Below, one piece after another: positions 13,271 through 27,455 of a DNA stretch of 64,000 nt. A program made the translations under genes and the position numbers. This DNA is from Linepithema humile (lineage: Eukaryota; Arthropoda; Insecta; Hymenoptera; Formicidae): the NCBI RefSeq assembly GCF_040581485.1, contig NC_090128.1, forward strand, positions 29,604,931-29,668,930. Direction: 5' to 3'. Numbering within the stretch: the stretch's first letter is position 1; every line of letters begins with the position of its first letter. Below the pieces are notes generated by a model, which worked only from the letters and a program-made list of their open reading frames with translations, searched no databases and was not told the origin of the DNA.

Positions 13271-15452
13271 GCCGCAGTTGCGCTCTTGCTATGTTAAGAT
13301 CTTTCACCGCCGCGTCTAACTCCAACGTAGATCGCGGATTACGTAACACGTCTGCGGGTTTATGTAAGGTCTTACTCGCGCTGTTCTCTGTCAATATACT
13401 GGCTCATCTGCCTCTCCTCACGCGTGTAGGTACCCGGATCTGTTGATCGCAAAGCAAAAATCACGTATTACGGAAATACGTTCCGAGGAACTTGTCGAAA
13501 AAAGCGATGCGTCCTCTATGCGTCGATTTTATTTACGAGATCTGCAAATTTTGTTCTTCAAACAACGCTTTAAAGGTCATCTTCAGCTTAGCAGCGGCAG
13601 CTTGACATAACGCAGCGCTGATATTATTAATTATTATTAACTTTTGGAATTTATATCTTATTGTCCTCTAATTTCACACGCTAGTTGCGTGAAACGTTGA
13701 TTGAGTCGGTGCTCTCGCCTATCGCCTACAGTTGCCGGCAACGTATGTTTGGAACTCTTCCGGGAATAAGACTAAATAGCGAGAAGCTATTTCCCGTGTT
13801 GCTGCTACCGAGCTTCATTTCCCCGGGTGCCATTTGGCCCCCAAAACGGCGGTTAACGTCCTGTTTAGAACGACTGTTGCCGAAACGAGCTTACAGCGCG
13901 TTCTCTCAGCCGAGAGAAATACTTGTTCGCGCGCACTTAGATAATGCGGTCTAAGAGTTGCAGCGCGATGTTTACATCAGCACAAACTTGACAGACAAAA
14001 TTTGAAAATTGAAGAACAAAACACGCGCGAGCTCGTCAAAGAAACGGCGCATTTTTCAATGGAAATTTTAACGACCAACTTTTTGTAACGTATGATCAAA
14101 CAATGCAAACGTGTCAACAAATGTTGAATATGTGCGTGTCGTCGCATGACTATGTATGCATCGCTGGAGGATAAATCGAGATAGTTTGCATTTCTACAAA
14201 AACAGGAAAAAAAAGGGGGAAAAAATTCAGCATGCGAGAGAATGTGCGGTGGCGAAAACGAAAAACAGAGATTTGCATTACACCTCGTTACCGCGTGACG
14301 AGCTACCTTTGAATTCCGCAGCGCAATTCCATTTGGGACGTCGGTCGCCCTGTTTTTTTTTTTCCTCTTTTTTTTCCCCTCCCGGCGAGGGCACGCGCGC
14401 TTCGCTAATGCACCTCGCGCGCGGCATTGCATTCGATGCGTCGCACGCCGTCTGGCCGCATTGTTTCTTTTATGACACTCATTATACTGTGTATATGCGT
14501 AAGCCGCGCTACATCATGTACTTAATAACGGCGAGCGAAGTACATTATACAAAACAGCGGCGGCTATAAGGGAACAGTCTGCCTCTTTAAATAATTTATA
14601 CGCGGCCTTTAGAAATTTATCACCGCTTGACAAATAGATATTTCTCGCTTGCAAAAAAACACGGTGCTTTATTTCAGTGTGCCGTGCGAGCGTTTAGAAT
14701 CGATTATTTACTTACAAATATTATAAAATCGGCAAGAGGAACGTTTTAACGCTTTCGAGGTGACATTTTGCAAGCTTTACATCCTCTGTGAGCGGTGGTA
14801 AATTTTTCGTGGCAAAACTTCTAAAGGCTTGGTTTATTCGTCGCCGCGCCGAATTGTGCCGATAATCGATTTGATAAATTAGATTAATGTCGCGATCCGA
14901 TCACATCGGGCTAAATAAAAATGCTATTATCGCGGAACCTATCTCCCCCCCCCCTCCCCCTCCGATCGACAAAAGCCACGTGAGATCTTTTACAGCGAGT
15001 TTTCGAGCTCCATTACCCGACGGCGAGGCACGAGCCGGGCATTTCCTGCACTCGAGAATGGAACCGTTTCCACCCGTAAGCGAGAGACGCATTTCCGTCG
15101 CGGCGTGTCCTTTGTCCACTCGTTCTCATTTCGCGGATACGTGGTGGACTCCGTATATCGCGCGTTACCCCTCACGATTGCGCGACACTAGTGGAAAATT
15201 TGCCGGCTTCGATTCCGCAGTAATGACAATTACTCTCGCCGGATGCTGGCGACGGCATGCGTCTCTATCGACTCTGTCTCCCTTGGCGCTGCCGCGGGAG
15301 AAAGTGCCATAATTCGGCAGCCGATATTAGGTCTCATTGTTACCGAATTCGATACGCGCGCAAACGGATTCGCGCACACAAGCTGATGAAACGTGTCGAT
15401 AGAGCGAGGAACATCCGATACGGGGAGAACGTAGTTGAATCGCACGCCGGAG

Positions 15453-15580
15453 AAAGGAAGGAAGGAAGGAAGGAAGGAAGAGAGGGAGAAAGGAAGGAAA
15501 GAAGGAAGGAAGGAAGGAAGGAAGGAAGGAAGGAAGGAAGGAAGAAAGAAAGGAAGGAAGGAAAGAAGGAAGGAAGGAAG
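15453..15580. repeat. GGAA tetranucleotide repeat block
   Basis: About 128 nt of GGAA/GAAA-type units on a purine-only strand, with interruptions (gagaaa, gaaagaa). It creates an artificial Lys/Glu/Gly/Arg-rich + strand frame and a Pro/Ser/Phe/Leu-rich - strand frame. Confidence 0.95.
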
Positions 15581-18500
15581 CTGAGAAGGAGAGTAGCGGC
15601 TCGAGAGGTGGAAATGACATTTGTATGCATTGCGGCTCGTATTACAGTACGATCAACTCGATCCAGCACCTCCTCTGTCGCTGTGCCTCGAGTTCTCACC
15701 TTCGAGTTATTCCATGATTACTGTTTTCCTATGCCGCGGCGCGCTGCCTCGGCTGCTCCCACAGGAGAAACCGCACACGCCGCGCCGCGTCCTCGTTCAC
15801 GTCCGCGCGGAGGATGACGGACACGTGGAGCTGACCTCGCAACCATCAACCAGTTCGATGAACATTGTGCAAAAGAGATAGCTAAGACGAAACGCGAGCC
15901 ACCTTTTTTCACGAAGAGTCTTGATTCAAGACAAGAAAAAAGCTGTTCTCTCTGCCGCGCAATTATTTTTTTTCCCTCCCCCTTAATTAATAGATATTTA
16001 CGCAGTCCATTTGTGTCAGAATAAAGTGAAGTCGAGTAATTGCGTCGGTTATAAATTTTAGAGAGCACATTTAGTGTTTTAGAAAGCTCGCACAAGTTTG
16101 TATCATCAGAGAGTCGATAATATCTGGATTCAGTACTCTGTCGCATCTATAAAATGGCATTGAAGTATCGGTTTCCACGGTATCGCATCTAATACATCAC
16201 TCGCTTTCGCCACTACGTACTTTCCTCGTTTTCCACGTCGCGAGCTCTCGTCGGAGCTCCAAAAGGTCCGCGGAGGCGCCAAAAGAGACGCACGAGAGTG
16301 TTTGATCCTTAAACTTCTCTCCAAGGCACGCAAGAAGGAAACCGTCGGGACAAATAAGTATGCCGTATTCACGCGAGCTTATGTGCGTCCTCCAAAAGAT
16401 CTGAGTTCTAGATCCTAAGATTCTGCGGAAACTTGTGAAAACCCACACAGCGGATACAAAAATAAAGTTCTCAAGTAAAAAAAAAAAAAAAGAAAGCAGT
16501 AATGTTTTTCATAAATTAGCAATTTGTAAAAATGTTTTTAAAGAGACGTTGCCTCCGCAAAGTGTCAAACTGTAATTAAAAGAAATAGCTTGAAATGATA
16601 AAAAATTAACGGGAAGTAGAACGAGATAATCAACACGCATTAGTTAGGGTATAAATTTTCGCGGGAGATAAATGGATATTCTTTTGCTAGCTGACTTTCC
16701 GCAAAAACGACGCCGCGTTATGAATCAATTTCTTTTTTTACCGAAGAGTGTCAAGAAGAAAAACTTGCAATTTGCTGCGAAAGGAACTACGGCGTGTTGC
16801 CGGTTGTATTACAAGCGCGAACTCGTTACAGGAATATCATCCATCACACGATGATGTCCAGCTTGCAAAGATTCTCTCGATTATCCGAGGATAAATCTTC
16901 GTTACCTTCGTTTTCGCGGCGCCAAGGTAGCCAGACACCCCAAGGCTAGGCGCCGCGCTTATTTTCGTTTCCTTTTCGGCGTCTTCGTTCTTGCTGCGTG
17001 TACGAGATAGGATAGATTTTAGAAAGGTGACGCAGCTCGGAATTAATGACCCGACGTGCCGAGTCACCGACAATCGTTAGGAGAGTTGCCGGCCATTATT
17101 CGCGAGAGATCGTTCTTGCGGGAGATTGAGGTACGCCCGTAACAGCTCTAAGATTGCAGGAGTGGAATCGATTTCACGAAGAAGTTCTCTATCTATTTAT
17201 TTAGCTCACGATTAAGCGCGAGGTCATGCGTATAAACGCAATACAGTCCGCGTGAAGCCCACGTAATCATCGATGAAGTGAGTACGTGAAGAGACTGATG
17301 ACGTCTCTGGCAATCGACGTTTCTAAATAGCATGAGGCTATTTATAAATCTAAGTATGAAGAATACTCGAGTGAAATTGCTGTATAAATACACGTGTCAA
17401 CGTTACTGAATAATAATTAGACTAAGATTGAACCAACTATTGGAATTTTTTGAGACATTTATACTACGTTACGTCACATTTTTTCAAAAATTGAGTAACT
17501 ATCATCACAAGTCTCTATATTCCAATTTTTATCCAGTGGCAAATGTTTTCAATGAAAATAAAGATGTTGACTGTATAAAGTTAAGTCACAATGTGATGAC
17601 ACATTCATCAGGCAAACAATATTAAGTCACATGAAAATCATATTCCGTAATCACACGACTTCATTTTCTGAAACATCGAAGTTTGATATCTGCGAATGCA
17701 AAACATTATAAGTACTTTACTGAAAGTATATCAAAAAATTAACTTAACATAGTATGCTTGCGAGGTGCTCATTTATAAAGTTCACATCTAAACAATGATT
17801 TTCAGAGAACGTTATGCAATTGATCGAAGAACGACATATTTTGTGCTTAAAATCCACATTTGAAATATATATGTCTATCCGGAAAATTGCGATAAAAATT
17901 AAATTTCGCTTTTTCACCATCGGAATTCGTTTATAGCGATAGCAAACATTCATAGCACGTCCGCCTGTGGCGTGATGCCGAAGAAGACGCCGTGCCTAAG
18001 CGTTCATGTTTTTAACGATGCCACTCTTAACGAATCGAACGGCGATACTCTTGCGAAACTGTGCGAGTAGTGTCTGCAATTCGCCCGGATGACGCTCGTC
18101 ATTATAAATGGATTCTTGCTGTTGCCTGCGAGCGCTGTCTTAAAATGTAATCTTCTTTATATAATAGATAGAATTTTTATTGGAATATAATTGGATGACG
18201 TTGTTCGTACGGGACGTTCTGCCTAAACAAATAATTACTATCGTAGAATGTTTGCACTACTCTCTCTCTTCATATTCGCGAGCCTAACGAAAGTAATATA
18301 AATACACAGCCAAATCTTCGCGTTTATCGATCCTAATCTCGACGAATCCAAGCTCTAACGAATTTGCACACCATTCTGAAATTGTTCAAGGTTTGATTTT
18401 CGTATACTCGCGATCGGTTTTGAATGCCGTCGAAAGTTGGCGTCACGATCGCGTTATACATCTTGTAACAGAAAATAGGTCAGATGTGTAGATAAATCGT

Positions 18501-21276
18501 TAAAGAGAAAACAAGGGCTGTACTGGCTCCGCCGAAGCTTTGTGCAAAACCGCTCGTACATGTGTGTGAATATGTGTGGGCGGCTTTGCGCGAGATGACT
18601 CGTCACTGGCAATGTAAATCAAGCTCCCGACGTTGGCACTCTTCATTTCGTTTTATTTTCGCCGTTTTCGCCAGACATTTCGCTTTCGCGCGCGCGCACA
18701 TCTGGGCGTGTTCACATCTCTATCTCATTCTCTCTATCTCTTCCTTTTTTTTTTTACAAATTCGGCCTTATTGATTTCTACATCAAACGGCTTATTCTCT
18801 CTTTTTATCATCTCTCGTTCCGCGCGCGTGCGTCCCTGCTCACCGCATGCACTCGCAGACTCGTTGCATCTCCATGGAAACTGCAAATTAAGCGTGTGGC
18901 GTAGAGTAACGACAGGTGAATCGGTCCAAAGAGTGAATCGGATTTTAAATTAAAAGCTCGCACGCCGCTAACTCCTGCCAGCTTAACATACCGCGTTCGC
19001 CGATAACAAAATGCTAACTCTTTCTCATGTATCATCATTTTGTCAACCTTACGTGCAGCCCGATTCACCTTAATTATTAGGCAATTGCTTCCTGTAATAG
19101 ACAGCCCTATTTTCAATTACGCAAATTTGCCGCTGCACCTTGAAGTATCGTTTAAAGACATTATTAAGCGTGGATCTAATCCCAGCGCGGACTATCCCGC
19201 AGTTTCTAACTGACTGACGAAAAATGAGACGAGGCCGCGCGTTACAAGTTCATCGCGACAGAAATTATGCGCGAATTTACAGGGAATAAAATTTCTTACC
19301 CGGAATTTTCGTGTATTTATGATGCAAAATAAAAATGTTAAATGTAATTATTAAAAAAAAGTAATCTATATATATATATTTTGTTAATTATATCAAGTTT
19401 TTATTAAAAATAAACAATACATAAACAATAATTACGTATAAAAGTGAACGATCTAGAATGAATAAAAAATGATAGAGAACACCAAAAAGTTTCTGAAGAT
19501 AAACGACGCGTCGTACGTACGAAATTGTTCAAACAGTCGCACTTTAACGTCCGCTATTTTTTTACAAAAATTTCACTAATTATGGTGGCACCGCGAAAAC
19601 TTTTTCCCCATAGAAAGTGGCGTATCCGCGCTCCTGTGTACGCAAGTTAGAGTTCGAAATCGTTGAATTGACGTAACTCGGAAACTCCGCGAGCAACCTC
19701 AAGTCACGACGCGTCACTCTTTTCTTTGTGGAATAATTAGCGAAACTTTCGAAGCTTTCCTGCGCCCGACAGGGCATCCACCTTGTCATGTTTAGCCGAC
19801 ATGTACGTTTTTGCTGTCCACGTCGGGTCTACATATTCCTCACTGAAAATCAGAGCACCAGACGTCGAGATATTTTCAGCAAAAATGTTAAATTCGCGCG
19901 GAGGCCAGGATTTACGGAAAGATGTGCTAATTTTAAAAATGCAACGAAAGTATTACGCGAATCTGCTTAATGCGAAAAAAAGCACGATTTACTTATTCAA
20001 ATCATCGCAATAATTATTAAGACATCAAATATTACATGTTAAAGTTATTTAAAAGTATAGAATATTATCAATTACACGTTACAGGTGCATTTTCTTTACT
20101 GAAAATTCAGCAAAGATTTTTCTAGTATCGTACAAGTTCATATTTCTCGGTATTTGTACAAACAAGATTATGCAGCTGCACGTATGTTTGTAAAATACTG
20201 CAGCCAAATAACGACTGCAATTACGCTGAGCAATACATTTTTATTCAGAAATTTTTGGGAAAAAAGAACTGCGAAAGAAGAATTTTCACTTGTGAATTCG
20301 ACACGTGGACTTACAACGGCGCATGCGAGATGCGCTTGTTTTAGAAATGCAGCGCGCGCTCACTTATTTATCGCGTCGGGCGATTAATTATACGGCGCAT
20401 AATACACAACAGCAATTAAAAATTAAAATATTGTAATAACTCCTAGAGAGCGCAATGGATGTCGACACAAACCGCGGAACGTGCCTATTGCGTTATTCAC
20501 GATACGCTTGTACATGCAGTTAATGCGGTTCGGTCATATTATGCTACCGGCTACCGTCGTGTATTTTAGCGAGTTTAATGAGTCCAAAATATGAAAGTTA
20601 TTAATATCAGATAGACTATGTGCGCGATACCACAGTTAAGCGATTTTTTTCTCCCTAGCATATCCATAAACGTCATTACGTATTTATTATAATAGTAACG
20701 CATCATCATTGTGATGTATCATACGTCGTAAACCGTCCGCGCCGAGCAAAATTAATGCAAGAGTGAAGAGGACCGGAAGAAGCTAAATGTCAACTGTAAT
20801 CACTCGAAGGTCCAAAAGTTCTACAGTTTTAATTATAAGAATCAAAAAATTCCTAATAACACGCGAAAAAATCCAACTTTTCATGATTATGACGTAAGGA
20901 TACAAAAATATAAAAATTCGCAATCTGAGAGAGCCGACAAACCATTAGTCATCTCTTTGATCGCTATTCTTCCGTTATATTTCACTCGGCGGAAAAATGC
21001 ATTCAGCGAATTCGATGCATAAAAGCCACCCACTCGCGCCCGTCGTCCCGCTCGGCCGGAAAACCTCAGAAAACGCATCGTTTGTGCGGAACCAGGAAGA
21101 GGAAGGAATCCTCGGCAGTCGGGCGGTTCGGATCGATTAATTATTTAACGAAGCCCCTTCCTCCGCACAGCCCCCTTCCCCCTCTCGCCCGCGCCTCCCG
21201 CCGCTCCGCCGGCGTGTTTAGCCCCGAAGCATCGCCCGCTCGTTCCGTCTATGTTTCCATCCCCCTGCAAAATCCA

Positions 21277-21296
21277 CCCCCCCCCCCCCCCCCCCC
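21277..21296. repeat. C20 homopolymer
   Basis: Uninterrupted run of 20 cytosines. Confidence 0.95.
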
Positions 21297-22051
21297 GCTT
21301 GCCTTTCTCCTTCTGTGCGTCGGCCCCGCCGCTCCCGCCTGCCGCACCCCGGTCTGAAATTTCATCGTGAACGCGAGAATCGTAACTTCGATCGCGCGCA
21401 GAGCGACTGCCCTGGACTGCCGGTGCGCCCGGGGTGTTGGTACAACGGATACCTGCGTAATTACTTCCCCTTTGATGGGAAAACTCGCGATGTTATGTAC
21501 GTGCGTACGCAAACGTGCCGCGCGTAGAAGATGACGGGCCGCGACGTGGAAGTAAGGAGTAGAATCAAGGAGAGAGATCGCGGCCACACAGCCTGCGTTT
21601 GGGCTTAAGCCGAGCGATGCGAGTTTTGAAAACGTAGCCGAAGGTGCGTCTGGTGAAGAAAAATTGAAATTATTGATACAAGAAACTTGTTCACGAAGCG
21701 CGCCGCCGATATCTCGGGTAGTCTCCGAGCACGGGTGTGCCGGAAGCACCGTTGTTGCACGGAAATATACGAAACGCGCGAAGGGTCAGATGCGCGGAGG
21801 AACGACGGAGAACGCGAGGGCAGTCAACGAAGGGTGGGAGGGGGGATGGTCGAGCGCGATAAAGTAGGGGCGCAGGATGCACAGACGCACACAGTTAAAT
21901 GGCTCGACGGCTGGTGGACGAAGCGAGGGAGCACAAAGGCGGCGGATCGTTCTTTGCGTCGTTAAAAGGCCCTCCTTCTAAACGACCATAGCGAAAAGGT
22001 TCTTCTTCCTCGTCGTCGTAAACACCGCGTGGCGATCTCACTCGCTCATTC

Positions 22052-22055
<4 letters not shown>

Positions 22056-22110
<55 letters not shown>
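22056..22110. repeat. (TC)27 microsatellite
   Basis: Uninterrupted TC array in the GC-rich block. Confidence 0.97.
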
Positions 22111-22112
<2 letters not shown>

Positions 22113-24573
22113 ATCTTTCCTTCTCATCCCTTTATCGCCCGGCTGCACGTCGCTCCAGCTCGCTCGCTCGCGCCCGTTCGCTAGGTAGAGCGAGAGAAAA
22201 AGAGGAAGCGACTCCCCCCCCCCCCCACGGCTGCCTCTCTTCTTCTATCGAGCTCGTCGCCTCGACCGCCCCGTGAATTTCTTTGCGTACCGGGGAAACG
22301 GCGCTCCACCTTTCACGGTGTCTCGTTTCCGGGGTGACGTCTTTTAGCGGAGTCAGCGGCGAAGTTGCGCCCGACGACGCGAACGCCTACGCCGATACAC
22401 GCGGGATCATTTCTTCGGTCAGGCCGAGGATACCAGAGGTTTCACGGCGCGCCCGATCGCCGGGAAGATTGGATCGAGCTTTGAGGATACTTAAAGAGAC
22501 GCGAAAGGGCGGACGGGCACGTCGGTGGCACACGACTATCGGTTAAACGATACCCCCCCCCCCTCCTTCCTCCTATCCACGGCTCCTCCACCTCCTCGTA
22601 TTTCCTTTGCAGGTTTACCGCCGCTTACTCTGTTTACCGCGGTATCATATTTATCGCGATTTATTTTCGGGCGTTATTACACCTGTGGTTCCATCCTCCT
22701 TCCGAGTAGCAACTAGATATCTTATGATAACGATTTTTCATCCCGGCTAATGCGAAGAGAGAGAAATAGAGTACAAATAAATTGGCTTTGGCTTACTGAT
22801 AAACATTCATTAAAATGATTGTAATATGAAATATAGAAAAATTGTTGCGATTCAGAATTTGAATTGAAATAACAAAACTATCGAATTTCGTGTTTATTTA
22901 TCTCGTTTAAATAGATATTTGAACATTTTCTATGTAATGTAAAGAAATGATTATAAAGATCTTTATTTAAATCGTTCAATTTACGTGCGCAGGTAATTCT
23001 CGTCTCTATCGTCAATCACAATTTGCGAAAACCATGGTCGATCATTTTTATCGCGTAGGCAAAAGCCTCTAAGAAGCGAAATGTTCTCTCTTGATCCGCG
23101 CTGATGTACAAGAATTTGTGCAAGAACTCTTTTTTCGTCGTTATCGAAACAAGATCTCGCCAACGAATCCTTTTTTCCCCGACATTATTAAACTAAAATA
23201 TAAACTATAATTATGAAAATATCGTAAATTAAAAAAATCTTGTAACAAACGAATGCAGCTTTGAGATTTTCGTAGAAATGTTTGCGATGCAGTTGTCGGT
23301 CCACAACTTCGTTTTTAATTGCGTCGATCGCAGAGTCTCCTCCGGCGCGAGAGAACAAGGGAATAATTAGGCCACCGAAAATGCGGCAACTAATGGAGAA
23401 GCGGGCCCGATCGATAGTTAATTATCACACGCAGACAGCTGGACTGCGTTGTACCGGCGCAGCGGCAGCATCATATCCCGATTTGTCTTTCGGAAATAGA
23501 AACTTTTTTGTATTCGTGTCGGCTGTCCTCGGGGCAGCGCCGGCAAATCGATTCGCGGTGTCCGTCCATGCGTTATTACACACCCCGCCGCAGTAATTTA
23601 GTTCAGGTCGAATACGTTTAATACCTACTTTTGCCGCCGGTGCGCATTTAATAATTATTCGGCATTCGAGCAGATCGGGTCGAATAATTACACCTGTTTG
23701 TACATGGAATTTAATATAACAAATGTTATTTGATCCCGCGGTCCTATATTTCTATGGGCGCGCGTGTTTTATCGCTATACTAACTGCACTAACGCTCATC
23801 CGATATCAGGCAGCGCGGCGCGTTACTGTCATAAATTCGCAAAAATCCAAAAAAATTGTGTATTTTAAAAGTGGAAAATGGTTCGTTCACTTTTATTCGC
23901 GAGTATTTTTTTTTATTTTTTTTTTTTTTTAACTGCAACAATGCTTTCGGCTCCTCGCACTTGCATGCGCGTGATAACTGTATGTCGGAGAAATTGTACA
24001 TTCTTCTGCACATATCTGCAGGATAAAATTACCTGCCTCGGACTCTGGCATTTCGACAGTTCTCAGAGCTGCGTGTGACGTTGTCGAAACTATTGTGTAA
24101 AAGTAAACGCGATGAGCCTCGCCGGCAGGTAACAAATTAATGGAAAGATTCGCGAGCCGACATTATTCGACTGTCATGCATATTTAACGTCCTGGCGAGC
24201 TTCATTTCCCGTGCAAGAAAATACGGCGTTCGGATAATAGGCATGCATCTCGCCGCATCGCATCGCGCGCACAAATCGCTTGACCCATTCCGAGAGCTGC
24301 GTTTCGATGCACGCTCATGCATAATCGCGCATCACGCGCGGATAAATACGAATTAGCGAGATCGTATTTGTACATCGGCACTTTTTCTGTCGCCGGCCAT
24401 GAATGATCCGCGATATGCGACTAGCGTTTTCCCACGCGGGGCACATACGAACGCACCGGAAGAGCGCGGTTGTACTTTATCCATCCCTCTTTCCCTCCCG
24501 CCTCCATCTTTTTTGTCAATCCTTTTGCAGCTCCAACCTATCTATTTCCGTATATATCTCTTTCTTTGTACTT

Positions 24574-24595
24574 TCTCTCTCTCTCTCTCTCTCTC
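24574..24595. repeat. (TC)11 microsatellite
   Basis: Uninterrupted TC array. Confidence 0.95.
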
Positions 24596-24843
24596 CTCCT
24601 TTCGCCCGTCCGTTAGTGAATTTTCATGCAGCAGTGCGATATTAAAGCGCCGTTTCCTTGGGATATTTGCGCGTCGTGAAATGCAGAAAATAGTTACGTC
24701 GCGCGCGACTCTTTTTCTTTCGCGTTCCTCTCTGCTACTTTAATGGAAAACGGCGGACGGATGGATAGACAATATTTATTATACTCCGGAACTCGAACCG
24801 CCTTTGGGAGCGGCATAACGTAAATACGTAGCGGAATAAAGCT

Positions 24844-24951
24844 ATGGACGACACGGGAGCAATTGTAAAACTAGCTGAAGAAGTAACGATAGCTCAAACG
24901 CGAAATATTCTCGACGCGGATATCGCAATAATTTCAGCGACCCCGCAATAA
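24844..24951 (+). CDS. Possible small open reading frame, 35 codons (unverified)
   Basis: ATG at 24844 opens a 35-codon frame beginning MDDTGAIVKLAEEVTIAQTR and ending SATPQ before TAA. The predicted peptide is acidic and could form an amphipathic helix. No family is recognised and no transcription signal is seen, so it is most likely chance. Confidence 0.1.
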   Translation: MDDTGAIVKLAEEVTIAQTRNILDADIAIISATPQ

Positions 24952-27263
24952 AGAATATCGAATAAACGCTTGAAGGAAGCGGAAAAAAATGGCCAAATTA
25001 ACGTTACCGTGCCATTCGTCAAACTATGTGGAGACAGTATTTCAGTGCAGCATTTAGTAAACAACGAATACGATAAAGAATGGGCTGTCACTTTTGGCGC
25101 GTAAATTTCCACCATCGTGACGATTATTCAGCATTATAGACGTAAGCGCGGTATTATTCGGGGGAAAAAAAGGGGGCTTCCTCCCCCCTCCCAAAAAAAA
25201 CGAGAATATTTTATTACAAACGCTGAAGCGCATTAAACAGCATTCAACTAGCGCGTGCGCGGTAATATTTTGTGATATTTAATAGTATTTGCTGCGAGCG
25301 TTTTCGGATCCCGCACGTAACATTAAAATCGCGTTTCACGCGCGAACAGCGGCGAGATTCACGAGGTGGGAAAAAACAACAACAGCAACACACACCGGGC
25401 CCCGCGTCACGTCAGTGTGTCTGATTGCAAATCCCGCGTGCGGATGCATTGTCCCCGCGCGAATTAATCCGCGGCGTTTTGACGCATAAAGTTCGCTTCG
25501 TCGATGAGCCATTAATTAGCTTCCGCGGCACGGACGCAGCAGCCAGCATCAAATAGGATGAATATGGGATTCCGCTCAGCTTTCGTAAACCGGAGTAACA
25601 CAGGCTTCGACGTAAATACACCCTACTAAGGATTCATAGCGTGATTACGCGTGATCGAATTTACCGCGCTGATCACCCTCATACGTCGATTCTCCCGTAC
25701 GTTTCACACAATTGCTAGGCTCGACTATTTTTCGCATCTGTAAAAATCACTATGATACTGTGAAACACTGGACTTCTTTCGGCCTAATTTCCGCGCCGTC
25801 GGAAAAAATTTCTCCAATTTTTCCAGGAAGGTTTCTTACCTTCTCTGATTGCTACAATCATATTTTCTTATTTACCTTACGTTTGAAGAAGCTGCCTGCA
25901 ATACTTTCTCTTCGACCACTTCAGCGAAGCTGTTACAAGCAGATGTATGTGTATGTTGTATGGCTGGATGTGCGGATGAGCAAATGTGGCGAGCAAAATC
26001 CATTTTTGTTGCGCGGTTAAGATTTAAGTAAAACAATTTATCAGCGAAACGAAACAGTTTACTGTTCTCGTATATCACGTTATTTAGAGATCAAATGCTT
26101 ACGAAAGTTATCGCACACACCAATGTAATACTACATTATTTTACTAACACAAGCTTTGCACACGTTTAAATATGTCACCAGGCGGTAGATTAAAATAAAC
26201 GGAACGCTGTCATTTCCTAATCGTTGTTAAGCTCGCCGATCTAATCTTTTTCCGCCGACTTTCACAAAAATAACGATTGCGAATTGAAAGAACAATAAGA
26301 CCGTATTTTGCAATCGTGTTCTCAGAATTCAATTCGAAACATTTTCATGTTCGACTACCACTTTGTTTCTCCCTGAAGGGAATCAGCATGAAGCGTGGAC
26401 AACATTGATTAAACGTTTCCGCGCGTTTATTAAAAGGACTGTAAAATGTGTTCACCTTTGGGAGTCACTCGACGATCGCATTTTCAAATCTTATTTTTAA
26501 AAAAGCATGTAAAATCGATACTCGCATTCATTGATGCTGCTTTCCCGCGACGCCGACTGGCCGATTATCTCGATGCGCATTGTGCGTCACTTCGAGCGGT
26601 TACCATTGCGAAAGTTGTTATTTTGAGGTTAGCGCGGGTATTATTTTTGTTTTATAGAAAATATTCAAAGTGTCTTCTTAGATAGAATTATGATACATAT
26701 TTCGTTGTAATTAAATGAATAAATAGCGCACGTGCAGCGCGCGCTTGTGTACGTTGAGCGATTTAAATTTCAGATTGCTCAATTGACCCTGAAGTCCCTG
26801 AAGGCTGCAGAATACTTCCTTCGTCTCTCTTTTCTGATCAACCATTTTCCTCCTCGCGGACGGACAAAATTCATCAGGAGAGAAATAACAGTAGAAACGC
26901 GATGGAACTTCAATCATGCGTATTATTAGAAGGGAAGAAGCGCGCGGACAGCGCAATTAAAAGAATAATGGAACCATTACTCTCATAGCACAACAGAGTG
27001 ACTCGGGTCTCTATGAATTAAACGCTGAGTGTTTAAATATTCGGAATCCAGACTGCTCTTTAATTACCCAAAGAATCTTTAACCACGAGAAAAATTAATC
27101 TTCGAAAACTTTGGAGTTCTGCAAATTTAATCGCAGAAGCTTCTAGCGCGCCACGTGCTGCGAATTGTCTGAAATATTAGAATAATATTCAAATCAATTT
27201 CGAAATCTTTCAGATTTTCACCGATCACTGGGCGCATTTCACGGCTGGAAGTTGCTTTTACAG

Positions 27264-27455
27264 GTGGTGCGCGCGGCGGCCGAGGCAGCAAGGTGTCGAA
27301 GCGGGCGAAGCCGCTCGATCCCGACGAGGACGACTATTACTACGATGATCCGGTGGACGAAAGGAACAATCCGACGAACGAGGCACCGTCCGTGCCGCCT
27401 GGATTCCTGAGCCCGTCTGTGCGGGAGTACCTCGATCTCGGTAAATCGATACCCG
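27264..27455 (+). CDS. CPAP1-like cuticular chitin-binding protein, internal exon (linker)
   Basis: This is an internal coding exon of 192 nt, phase 1 at both ends (one base of the first codon comes from an upstream exon and one base of the last codon is completed at 37410). It follows a good acceptor (pyrimidine-rich gttgcttttacag) and ends at the donor g|gtacgt. It encodes residues 1-65 of the visible protein: a Gly/Arg/Lys-rich start (about 1-16), an acidic tyrosine-rich patch DPDEDDYYYDDP (19-30), a Pro-rich stretch, and PSVREYLDLGKSIPG leading into the chitin-binding domain. The reading frame upstream is open only to a TGA at 27170-27172 and has no ATG, so the signal peptide and start codon must lie on an earlier exon. 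In CPAP1 proteins this part is usually a poorly conserved extracellular linker. The acidic Tyr cluster could be sulfated or cross-linked, which is inference. A second in-phase donor lies at 27441. Confidence 0.88.

Larger units (their letters stand above)
20990..22730. other. GC- and CpG-rich block with pyrimidine tracts
   Basis: This block is markedly richer in G+C and CpG than the DNA on either side. It holds a C20 run (21277-21296), a (TC)27 tract (22056-22110), and C-runs near 22205-22217 and 22552-22562. It could be an open-chromatin or promoter region, since such islands often mark 5' ends in Hymenoptera, but no TATA/initiator pair, signal-peptide exon or domain is visible. The 166-codon - strand frame at 21249-21749 includes a poly-Gly run from the C20 tract and is not credible. 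Confidence 0.3.
22731..27263. other. Noncoding stretch upstream of the first recognised exon
   Basis: This is probably an upstream intron or 5' region of the CPAP1-like gene, because the 27264-27455 exon needs a phase-1 upstream exon. I looked for a short ATG plus hydrophobic signal-peptide exon ending before a GT donor in phase 1 and found none that convinced me. There is a (TC)11 tract at 24574-24595. Confidence 0.4.

Noticed and set aside
15257..15817. 186-codon + strand frame with a Lys/Glu/Gly/Arg repeat
   Set aside because: It is produced by the GGAA tetranucleotide array. Opposite-strand Pro/Ser/Phe frames of similar length arise from the same repeat.
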